From Streptomyces sp. DH41 (GTDB lineage Bacteria; Actinomycetota; Actinomycetes; Streptomycetales; Streptomycetaceae): DNA of 64,000 nt. The notes beneath the pieces are model-generated. The model ran no database searches. It was not told where the DNA came from and was given only the letters and a program-made list of their open reading frames with translations. The translations under genes and the position numbers were made by a program. The stretch spans positions 1 to 64,000 of the forward strand of contig NZ_JARVKY010000011.1 in assembly GCF_029813785.1 (NCBI RefSeq). The letters run 5' to 3'. Positions within the stretch are counted from its first letter, which is position 1. Each line of letters opens with the position of its first letter. This document shows positions 36,783 to 44,287 of this stretch, in pieces.

Positions 36783-38017
36783 TGGGCACGACATGGGAAT
36801 GGGTCGCGGACGATGAGGCACTGGCCCCGCTGTGGGCCGCCGTGCACGACCGGCTGTGCGCCGGGACGGATCCGGCAGCAATGGCGAGTGTGCGCGTGAC
36901 CGGGCTGCCGCCGGCGGGGGTAGCGGCGTTGCGGGCGTGGCTGGATGACGCGGGGCGGCTGCGGCGCGGCACCTCCGCAGTGGTCGTGGACGCCCGCGGG
37001 GCGCGAGTGCCGGTACGAGCGCTACGTCAGGTGCTGCGGCTGGAACCGCAGGACTTGGTGGCGCTGGTGGAGCATGCTGTGGGACAGCCGGTGATCGACC
37101 GCGCGCGGCAGCGCATGAGCGACGCGGTGCTGCGCCAGGATGTGTGGCAGTACGCGGCCGCACAGCTGCCGGCGTGTCCGGGGCTGGTCTCGCGGATGCG
37201 CGCCGCCGGGATCGGCGTCGACGAAGGCGCAGGGGTGCGCAAGCTGGTCGACGCCCTCGCCGCCGTGGCGACACGGCTGCCGGCCGACCCCCCGGTCTCG
37301 CTGCCCAAGCTCGCCCACGACACCGCTGGCGATCCCCATTTCTTCGACCTCGACACCCTCGCCGGCAGCCGGCTCGTCACACTGATCGCCGAACTGACCG
37401 GACAGGTGGAGCCGACACGGCCGGACCGGATCCGCGCCCTGCTCGAGCAGACCGGAGTCGTCCCTGACCGGCTCACCGCCACCGTGCTGCTCCACCACGT
37501 CCAGGCCATCGGCGACGGACCGGTCGACCGGCGCCTACGCGACGCCGTCGCGCCCGTCGCGCTGCACCTGTTCGACCTGACCCGCACTCCCCCACGTCTG
37601 GACCCGACCCAGGTACTCACCGTGGTGGAGAACCCCTCCGTCCTCGAAGCCGCCTTCGCCTACGGCCACACCGCGCCGCTGGCGTGCACCAGCGGACAGT
37701 TGCGCGCCGTCGACCACGCCCTGCTGCAACTCGCCGTCGACCAGGGCGTGGCGCTGCGGTATGCAGGCGACCTGGACGGGCCGGGGCTCGCCATCGCGCA
37801 CACCGTCGCCCGCCTGTACGGCGCCAGACTCATCGCCATGGACCTGGCCACACTCCACGACGCCGGAACCCACCCATCCGCAGTGTTACTGGGCCCGCTA
37901 CCCGCCGAAGACATCGACCTGCAGCTCGCCCGCGAACTGCGCAACGTGGGGCGGGTGGTGTTCCAAGAACACGACGCCGTTCTGGACCGCCTCCTCCCAC
38001 CCGCTTCCACCTACTGA
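36782..38017 (+). CDS. jetD: Wadjet JetD-type nuclease with Toprim-like domain (DUF2399/TIGR02679)
   Basis: The 411-residue protein matches TIGR02679, the nuclease of the Wadjet complex related to the topoisomerase VI/Spo11 A subunit. The N-terminal part includes ASVRVTGLPPAGVAALRAWLDD and ALRQVLRLEPQDLV. The C-terminal Toprim-like half has the catalytic glutamate region VLTVVENPSVLEA, LACTSGQ, and the acidic metal site YAGDLDGPGLAIA (DxD). ATG 36782 shares one base with the jetC stop (TGATG). It completes an intact jetABCD operon, so the locus is predicted active against circular plasmids and perhaps some phages. Confidence 0.88.
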   Translation: MGTTWEWVADDEALAPLWAAVHDRLCAGTDPAAMASVRVTGLPPAGVAALRAWLDDAGRLRRGTSAVVVDARGARVPVRALRQVLRLEPQDLVALVEHAVGQPVIDRARQRMSDAVLRQDVWQYAAAQLPACPGLVSRMRAAGIGVDEGAGVRKLVDALAAVATRLPADPPVSLPKLAHDTAGDPHFFDLDTLAGSRLVTLIAELTGQVEPTRPDRIRALLEQTGVVPDRLTATVLLHHVQAIGDGPVDRRLRDAVAPVALHLFDLTRTPPRLDPTQVLTVVENPSVLEAAFAYGHTAPLACTSGQLRAVDHALLQLAVDQGVALRYAGDLDGPGLAIAHTVARLYGARLIAMDLATLHDAGTHPSAVLLGPLPAEDIDLQLARELRNVGRVVFQEHDAVLDRLLPPASTY

Positions 38018-38148
38018 GCTTGACTCATGAAGTCGTTGGGGTGAGGGACAGTCCGGTCCCGGTGAGGCCGGCCGTCCGCCAGACAGACGACGTCCTGTTC
38101 AAGATCAAGCCTGCCACGGTCTCTTTCGCCCGAGCGGCTGTCGCACAC

Positions 38149-39234
38149 TCAAGATCGTGCTCCTGCCTCATCCGTATTGTCTGGAGCGGCTGTGTCGTAC
38201 TGGCGGCTGGTGTCGTGGATTCCCCTTCCGCGCGCGAGGGTCCAGTGCAGGTCTCCCGAGTCTGGGCAGGCCTGCCATGACCTGAGCAGCCCGATTGCTA
38301 CCAGTTGGTCAAGCAGGGTGGGCAGTTCCACGAGCGGGACGCCACAGGCGCGCGCCATCTGGTCGAACTCGCTCAGGCCGCTGCCTTCTTGCGGGTTGGC
38401 GTGTGCCGAGAGGTAGGCGCTCGCCAGTTGCGACAACGGTCCGATTACCTTTGCTGTCGAGGAGGAGCTGACGCGCAGCGCCCAGTCCGCGGCACGCATC
38501 CGATCGGGGCGGGCCGGGGCTTGGCCTAGCAGCGCAGCGTCGAGTAGCTCGGCAACAACCTCGTTGGCCGCGTTACCGGGGATGATGCGCAGCCATCGCG
38601 CGTGCTCTAGCTCGAGCCACGGGTCCTGGACGGCGTTGAGGCGGAGGCTCCGCAGCACGCCATTGGGCAGCCGGACGTGCATTCTGATGTTCACGCGGAG
38701 CGCGCACTGCAGCGCGAGCAGGCGCGCGGCGGCCGAAGTGCCGGCTGGAAGGGCAGCGGCCAGGTAGCTGAGGATTTCACGTACCCGGGTCTGTTCGCCG
38801 GGCCCCTTGGGGCGGCGTCTGCGCCGCCGGGCGGTTGTCGGGTGCAGCGGTACGTGGGCGAGGACGGTGTCGGGCACTACGGCGGCCTGTGCTGTCGCTG
38901 CGGCGCAGGCGCTGCAGGCGTCAGCGAGCCGCCATAGTCGTCCGCCCCTTTCGCGTGCGAGGAGGAGGCGGATGGGGCCAGCGCAGCCCCGGTGGCGGGG
39001 GTGCCAGTGGCAGCCGCGTTCATGACATTGGCAGATCCGTAGGTGCGAGGGGAGGAGGTTGCCGCGTGCGTGCCGTGCGAGGTGGGCGAGGGCGGTTGCG
39101 CGTGCGGACGCTGCGGTGATCTGCCCGCTGGCGTGCGGGCATTGCCGGCATACGAGAGCAAGCCCGCCGGCGTGCGGGCGCAGTTCCACGGTCCAGGCGC
39201 GTGGTGTCGTCGGACATGCTGGGCGCAGCCTCAT
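38149..39234 (-). CDS. Hypothetical Cys/His-rich N-terminal protein, 361 aa
   Basis: I do not recognise a named family. The first 130 residues contain several cysteine knuckles (LVCRQCPHASG, ICQCHERGCHWHPRHRGC, DACSACAAA), consistent with zinc-binding folds. The rest is helical and Arg-rich, with a KGPGEQTRVREILSYLAAAL helix and a winged-helix-like end (VPLVELPTLLDQLVAIGLLRS). This suggests a DNA- or RNA-binding protein. It is transcribed divergently from the XRE regulator, with nested palindromes between the two, so the regulator probably controls both. Confidence 0.5.
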   Translation of the reverse strand: MRLRPACPTTPRAWTVELRPHAGGLALVCRQCPHASGQITAASARATALAHLARHARGNLLPSHLRICQCHERGCHWHPRHRGCAGPIRLLLARERGGRLWRLADACSACAAATAQAAVVPDTVLAHVPLHPTTARRRRRRPKGPGEQTRVREILSYLAAALPAGTSAAARLLALQCALRVNIRMHVRLPNGVLRSLRLNAVQDPWLELEHARWLRIIPGNAANEVVAELLDAALLGQAPARPDRMRAADWALRVSSSSTAKVIGPLSQLASAYLSAHANPQEGSGLSEFDQMARACGVPLVELPTLLDQLVAIGLLRSWQACPDSGDLHWTLARGRGIHDTSRQYDTAAPDNTDEAGARS

Positions 39235-39301
39235 GGGCGCGTGTTCCTCCTTGTCACGTCCGCGCCGGTCCCGTTCTTGGGTGGGGCGGCCGCTAACCGT
39301 A

Positions 39302-39383
39302 GTGCAGACCTCTGCCCTGTTGCGGGCGCCGTCACCTGGGAAAATAGGGCAGAGGTATGCACTGGCAGTGCAGGGGTCTGCAC
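39302..39383. promoter_or_regulatory. Cluster of three perfect palindromes in a divergent promoter
   Basis: Three exact inverted repeats are nested within 82 bases. GTGCAGACC (39302-39310) pairs with GGTCTGCAC (39375-39383). ACCTCTGCCCT (39308-39318) pairs with AGGGCAGAGGT (39346-39356). TGCACTG (39358-39364) pairs with CAGTGCA (39366-39372). The cluster ends 15 bases before the XRE start codon. It looks like an operator array for autoregulation, possibly by DNA looping between the outer arms. Confidence 0.6.
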
Positions 39384-39397
39384 CGTCGGATGGACGG

Positions 39398-39661
39398 GTG
39401 ACGATCTTGCCGCCCGATCCGGACCTGACGGCGCTGCGGTTCGAACTCGCGCGCCTGCGGGCCGCGCGCGGGTGGAGCTATGACGAGCTTGCCTCCCGCA
39501 GCGGCCTGGCCAGACGCACCGTCATCGAGATCGAGCAGGGCCGCACCATCGGCACGCTGAAGACCTGGCACGCCCTCGCTCACGCCCTGAACACCCCGCT
39601 CGACGAGCTCTTCAGCACCCTGTGCCGCGGGCACGACCTGCCCGGCCCGGCCCAGGACTGA
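39398..39661 (+). CDS. XRE-family transcriptional regulator
   Basis: A small protein of 87 residues from GTG 39398. It is essentially one helix-turn-helix domain: LRFELARLRAARGWSYDELA, then SGLARRTVIEIEQG and TLKTWHALAHALNTPLDELF, the standard Cro/C1-type five-helix fold. Longer starts upstream are in frame but would extend through the palindrome cluster and have no natural-looking sequence. Divergent layout with the Cys-rich protein and the adjacent palindromes indicate an autorepressor of that pair. Confidence 0.75.
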   Translation: MTILPPDPDLTALRFELARLRAARGWSYDELASRSGLARRTVIEIEQGRTIGTLKTWHALAHALNTPLDELFSTLCRGHDLPGPAQD

Positions 39662-39821
39662 CTCCCCGCCCGAACGCCTGTCGCAGATCACCCGAACCGG
39701 CGAGACCCTCTCGAACACGCAATCATGCATTCGCACTCCAGTCGCACCGTATGAGGCTGACCGGGCGATCCGGCATAGCTGCTGCCGCGGATCCAGCGTG
39801 TTGGCTGGCAGGTTCGTCCGT

Positions 39822-40820
39822 ATGCGCTCCACACCTCCTCCCCCGGCCCGGCGCTGGGACGGAAGCCCTCTCGTCCACCGCGTGCGCCGTTCCCTGCACG
39901 TCTCCCCCGACGGCGTCAGCCGGCTGCTGCGCTGCGGCCAGGGCGACCGGTGCCGCGACTGCGGCAACCGGATCGAGTGGTACCATCGCGGCGCTCAGCG
40001 GCCTGTCCGCCTTCATCCGCACGAACTTCCGGCCGCTCGGGTGCCCGCCGTGTGCCGCTGGCACGTCAGCTCCGGTGTCGCCTACCCCGGTGGCGACGGC
40101 AGCAGCTGGTGCCGTCTGCCGCACGCCGCCGTCTGCCCCGCCCGCGACACTCCCCCGCCCCCTCCCGAGCTGATGGGGCTGCGCCGGTCGCTGGCCGTAA
40201 ACACCCGTCGTCTGATCGACGCCGGCGCCTTCACTCCGTGCCCGGCCTCTCCGGGCAGCCCGGCCCAGCGAGGGGACGCGGCGGCCTGCCGCCCGGCCCG
40301 CCCCGTCGTGCAGCTGCTGTACATGCGCTACCTCGCCGCCCGCCCGGTGGACGAGATCCAGTGCATCGCCCAGACCCGGCGCCGTCACCGCTGCACCAGC
40401 ACTCTGCTCTCCCCCGAGACCCCGGCCGGCACCTGGAGGCTGGTCCCGGCCACCGCGACGAGCGGGCAGCTGGCCCTGCCCTCCGCGGTTATGGCCATCT
40501 ACGACCTCAGCGCCATCCCGTACGCCGAGCAACTACGCTGGCGCACCCAACGCTGCCCGCAGCACGCCGCCATCCCCACCGCCGCTGACCTGGCAGTGGC
40601 CGACTGGGAGCCCTTCGACCCCCTGGCCCACCACGAGCACATCCACAACCGCCTGCCCACCCGCACCCGACGCCCAGGCCCCACCGGCAGGACACGCAAG
40701 GCAGCCCACCCGCCCTTCCACGCCCTCGAGCTCACCCCACCAAGGCCCGCCACCTGCACCGAGCTCGGCAAGCCCGGGCAAGCGTCCGGACGGCCGCGAA
40801 CGCGGACCATACCCGTCTGA
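39822..40820 (+). CDS. DUF6083 domain-containing protein
   Basis: The N-terminal 100 residues match the DUF6083 domain, which is largely confined to Streptomyces: SPDGVSRLLRCGQGDRCRDC, then GNRIEWYHRGAQRPVRLHPH, then CRWHVSSGVAYPGGDGSSWC. The Cys/His pattern (C-x2-C, C-x-WH) suggests a zinc-binding unit. The C-terminal part has a Cys-containing LLYMRYLAARPVDEIQCIAQ and CPQHAAIP, then a basic, Pro-rich tail. ATG 39822 is preferred; TTG 39798 is an alternative. Function is unknown. These genes are typical of plasmids and chromosome arms. Confidence 0.65.
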   Translation: MRSTPPPPARRWDGSPLVHRVRRSLHVSPDGVSRLLRCGQGDRCRDCGNRIEWYHRGAQRPVRLHPHELPAARVPAVCRWHVSSGVAYPGGDGSSWCRLPHAAVCPARDTPPPPPELMGLRRSLAVNTRRLIDAGAFTPCPASPGSPAQRGDAAACRPARPVVQLLYMRYLAARPVDEIQCIAQTRRRHRCTSTLLSPETPAGTWRLVPATATSGQLALPSAVMAIYDLSAIPYAEQLRWRTQRCPQHAAIPTAADLAVADWEPFDPLAHHEHIHNRLPTRTRRPGPTGRTRKAAHPPFHALELTPPRPATCTELGKPGQASGRPRTRTIPV

Positions 40821-41276
40821 TGACGGTGCAGACCGCGCAGCCTGGACGGTGCCCTGCACGCGCCGCGGCACCAACGGGACACTCGACTGCCGATCGACGT
40901 CCTGATCACGCACCACCCCAGCCGGCGCGACCGGGTTCTGCCCGACATCACTCTCGGCTCCTTGAGCCGTTGTGGCCCTGGGCAGCGGCCGCAGGATGTG
41001 CTCAGCCGGTGCGTGGCCGCGGACCGTGCCCAGCATGAGCAGGAACGCGCTCGGCGCCCGGCGAACCCGCTCGAGAGCCTGCCCGCCCACCCCACCGTCG
41101 AAGAAGTCCTGGGCTGCGCGGCCCGAATCCTGCACAGCCGGCATCACCACTGCATCCCGGCAATGCTGTGAGCCCATCCCGGGCGCTGCACCTTGCCGGC
41201 ATGGCAACTACCACCACAACCCTTGCTTATCGCTCTTTTCCCCCTTCCAACGCTTTTCTCTTTCGCGGAGTTCTTG
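40821..41276. other. Spacer, no gene recognised
   Basis: About 455 bases between the DUF6083 gene and the helicase gene. No convincing coding content. The last 60 bases are T-rich (TTTTCCCCCTTCC, TTTTCTCTTTC), unusual for this DNA, and should contain the helicase promoter and leader. Confidence 0.35.
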
Positions 41277-42746
41277 TTGCATACGCCCACCGACGAACAG
41301 GCGCACACCGTAGACGTTTTCCGGGCCGGCCACCATCTCGTCCTGCAGGCCGGCGCCGGGACGGGGAAGACCAGCACCCTCGGCCTCCTCGCGGCCGGAA
41401 CCCACCGCCGCGGCCGCTACCTCGCCTTCAACAAGAACATCGCGCAGGACGCCGCCGGCCGCTTCCCCCGCACGGTGCTGTGCAAGACCGCCCACGCCAC
41501 AGCCTTCGCCGCCGTCGGTCACCGCTACACCCGCCGGCTCAACAGCCCCCGCCAGCCCGCGTGGAAGACCGGCCAGGCGCTCGGCATCACGCGTCCGGTC
41601 CGCATCGGCTCTCACGAGATCGACCCCCGCGCGCTCTCCCACACCGTGCTGCGCACCGTCACCCGCTACTGCTACTCCGCCGACCGCACCCTGGCCCGCC
41701 ACCACGTGCCACGACTGCGCGGCCTGGACACACCCGGCGACCATGCCCGACTTGCCGACGAGGTCATGCCGTTCGCAACCAAGGCCTGGGCCGACCTGCA
41801 CAACCCCGACCAGGGCGTGGTCCGTTTCGAACACGACCACTACCTGAAAATGTGGGCCCTGACCGGGCCGGTCCTCGAAGCCGACTTCCTCTTCCTCGAC
41901 GAGGCCCAGGACACCAACCCGGTCCTGGAAGACGTCTTCACCGCCCAGCGCGGTCACGCACAGCTCGTCATGGTCGGCGACTCCGCCCAGGCCATCTACG
42001 GCTGGCGCGGCGCCCGGGACGTGATGACCGGCTTCGACGCCACACCTCTCACCCTGACCCGCTCCTTCCGCTTCGGCCCCCTGATCGCCGAAGAGGCCAA
42101 CCGGTGGCTCACCCTCGCCGACGCCCCCATCCGGCTGACCGGCAGCGACACCATCCCCACCGACATCGGCAGCCTCGACCGGCCGGACGCGGTGCTGTGC
42201 CGCACCAACATCGGCGCCATGGCCGAAGTCATGCAACTGCTCGCCACCGGCCACCGCGTCGCCCTCACCCGCGGAGGACAGCAGCTGGCCGCGCTCGCCC
42301 TCGCGGCCCGCGACCTCAAAGGCGGCCGCCGCACCTCCCACCCCGAACTCGTGCTCTTCGCCTCTTGGGGCGAACTGCAGGACTACACCGCCCACGACCC
42401 CGCAGGACGCGACCTCCAGCCCTTCGTCGACCTCGTCGACACCCACGGGCCCGACGCCATCCTCACCGCCGTCGACCAACTCACCGATGAACAGCACGCC
42501 AACGTCACCGTCTCCACCGCCCACACCGCCAAGGGCCGCGAATGGCCCACCGTCAAAATCGCCGACGACTTCCCCCCGCCCAAGGACACCGACCAGCACG
42601 ACGCCCAAGGACGCCCCATCCCGGAACCCGTCAGCGACACCGACGCCCGTCTCGCCTACGTCGCCGTCACCCGCGCCCGCCACCACCTCGACCTCGGCGG
42701 CCTCTTCTGGATCAACACCCACCCCCCTGCAGCGAGCGCGGGCTGA
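41277..42746 (+). CDS. UvrD/PcrA-like superfamily-1A helicase
   Basis: The protein has 489 residues from a TTG start at 41277, chosen for the GCGGAG box 6 bases upstream and for the sequence TPTDEQAHTVDVFRAG. SF1A motifs are clear: Walker A QAGAGTGKTS, motif II FLFLDEAQDTNP, motif III VGDSAQAIYGWRGA, motif V VSTAHTAKGREWPTVKI and motif VI AYVAVTRARHHLDL. It lacks the large 1B/2B inserts of full UvrD (about 700 residues), so it is a minimal form common on Streptomyces plasmids. Length and codon use look intact. A small gene follows 90 bases downstream and may be its partner. Confidence 0.8.
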   Translation: MHTPTDEQAHTVDVFRAGHHLVLQAGAGTGKTSTLGLLAAGTHRRGRYLAFNKNIAQDAAGRFPRTVLCKTAHATAFAAVGHRYTRRLNSPRQPAWKTGQALGITRPVRIGSHEIDPRALSHTVLRTVTRYCYSADRTLARHHVPRLRGLDTPGDHARLADEVMPFATKAWADLHNPDQGVVRFEHDHYLKMWALTGPVLEADFLFLDEAQDTNPVLEDVFTAQRGHAQLVMVGDSAQAIYGWRGARDVMTGFDATPLTLTRSFRFGPLIAEEANRWLTLADAPIRLTGSDTIPTDIGSLDRPDAVLCRTNIGAMAEVMQLLATGHRVALTRGGQQLAALALAARDLKGGRRTSHPELVLFASWGELQDYTAHDPAGRDLQPFVDLVDTHGPDAILTAVDQLTDEQHANVTVSTAHTAKGREWPTVKIADDFPPPKDTDQHDAQGRPIPEPVSDTDARLAYVAVTRARHHLDLGGLFWINTHPPAASAG

Positions 42747-42836
42747 AGCCGCACAACGGGTAGCGTCATGACCTGCGCGGGTTAACGCCCGGCTCCCCGC
42801 CGAGCAGCAGGCCCACCGGCCAAAGGAGGCCACACG

Positions 42837-43046
42837 ATGACATTCACGGCCGCGGAACGAGAAGCGATCGCCGCCCACTCCACCGCTCTCGGCCTGTCCG
42901 CCGATGAGTACATCCGTCAGACGGCAGCCGCCCGGGCCCTGTCCTGGCAACGCGAGCGGGAAACCTTCCACGCAATGGCGCAGCGACGCGGCTGCACCGC
43001 CGACGAGCTGGTGCAGCGCGGAACCCTCACCGACAACAGCCACTAA
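42837..43046 (+). CDS. Small helical protein, 69 aa, downstream of the helicase
   Basis: A strong AAAGGAGG box 8 bases before ATG 42837 supports this as real. The sequence resembles the end of a ribbon-helix-helix or mobilisation-type regulator: FTAAEREAIAAHSTALGLSADEYIRQTAAA, then a helix (SWQRERETFHAMAQRRG) and CTADELVQRG. No catalytic residue can be named. It may be a DNA-binding accessory of the upstream helicase or an orphan antitoxin-like protein. Confidence 0.6.
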   Translation: MTFTAAEREAIAAHSTALGLSADEYIRQTAAARALSWQRERETFHAMAQRRGCTADELVQRGTLTDNSH

Positions 43047-43249
43047 CAGCCCGCACCCACAGCCCCCGGGGACAGCTGCCACGCGAGAGGTGCGGCTCGT
43101 CCGACAAGGCCACTGCCTGTGGCCGACCGCCTGTTCGGCCCGGTTCGCGTGCTCCGCCTTGCCCTCCGGCAGAAGGCACCGCTGACTGCCGCCCGGACCA
43201 CACGAGTAAGACCCTCTATCGATAAAGTCGGCCTCGCAGGTCAGCAAGG

Positions 43250-43339
43250 GGCCATCCCCACGTAAGTAGGGGTCTATCCACGGCCGCACCACCGGCGGCG
43301 TCACCACCTGGTTCTTCCCCACGCGGGTGGGGGTCCGCC
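43250..43339. CRISPR. Relic two-repeat type I-E-like CRISPR array
   Basis: Two 29-base units at 43250-43278 and 43311-43339 share 19 of 29 positions, including an identical TCCCCACG block and GGGGTC. They are exactly 61 bases apart, the period of type I-E arrays (29-base repeat, 32-base spacer). The units keep the I-E stem logic (CCCCAC facing GTGGGG in the second copy). The single spacer is 43279-43310. The repeats have diverged and no cas genes adjoin, so this is a decayed remnant, not a functional array. Confidence 0.5.
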
Positions 43340-43521
43340 CTCAACGAACGCGGCCAACCAGCTGCTGAGCAGTAAGCGGGCGCCGGTCGAGTACTGCTTC
43401 GTGGACCGAGACGGGGCTCCGGAGCAACCGGCCCGTGTGGGGGCCCTGGCGGGTACAGCCAAGGACGACTTCTCGGAGTTGGCGGGTGCTGAATCGCCGG
43501 GTAGGGGCTGCTGGGTAGTCA

Positions 43522-43922
43522 GCGTTTGATGCGTCCGCGGATGGCGAGTGCTCCTAGGGCGAGGAGGGTGGGTTCGAGGGGACCGGAGGTCATCTCAATG
43601 TAGGTGCCGATGGTGGTGAGGTTCTGCCTGGAGGAGCGGAACACCACGGAGTTGACGACGACATGGGTGGCCCTCTCTGCGCGGGCCCAAGACCACCGCT
43701 GTGCCCATTCCTCATATAAGACAGGGCCGGGAGTGCTGGTGTGGAGACTGATCTCGCTGCCGTTCAGGGTGCCGGTCGTAGCAAGATCGGGATCGCGGGT
43801 AGGCAGACCGAAGACCCGGCAGCAGCGCGGTCAGTGACATGGCGGCAAGCAGCCAAGTGAAAGCGCGAGAGGCGCGCAGCCCGTAGCCGGAAGTGCCTGC
43901 CGAGTGAGTTCGGCTGGCCATG
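43522..43922 (-). pseudogene. Possible small two-span membrane protein, broken by a frameshift
   Basis: From ATG 43922 the leftward frame encodes GLRASRAFTWLLAAMSLTALLPGL, a plausible membrane span. One base out of frame from about 43830 to the stop at 43522 it continues as natural-looking protein (ATHVVVNSVVFRSSRQNL, then GPLEPTLLALGALAIRGRI), a second span with a basic end. Neither half looks complete alone. I infer one frameshift. No family was recognised, and chance open frames in GC-rich DNA remain possible. Confidence 0.3.
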
Positions 43923-44287
43923 ACGTCGTTCAGCGGCGCTGAGGCTGGCGCGTGAGGCCCAAACGCCGTGCGGGTGACAGGAGGTTGCCCCGCGGCCTGC
44001 CTCCCGCTGTCCACCCGCCCCTGCCTCTGAAGCACTCCGGGACAGGCCGGAGCCCCCATCAGACCCAGAGCGCTTCTCCCGTCCGAGTGGACGTTTACAA
44101 CAGAACGGCGTTCTGGTCAGCAGGTTGCGTTTGGGGCAGGGCGCGGGCAATCGACAGGGAACCACCAGCCGGTTTGTGACTTCTTCGAATTCACTCTACG
44201 GTCTGTCTTCAACTTCGTCGGCCCGGCGGCCTCTTGGGTTCGATCCTGAGGACTGAGGGACTGACTTGCCCCTGAGGAGAAGACACC

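Noticed and set aside
43189..43217. A possible third CRISPR repeat 61 bases before the first
   Set aside because: Only a loose match (an ACGAGTAAG stretch and a shared TCTATC offset by 3 bases); it does not keep the TCCCCACG core.
41208..43322. A 704-codon open frame antisense to the UvrD-like helicase
   Set aside because: All helicase motifs lie on the plus strand; the antisense frame is Gly/Val-rich and featureless.
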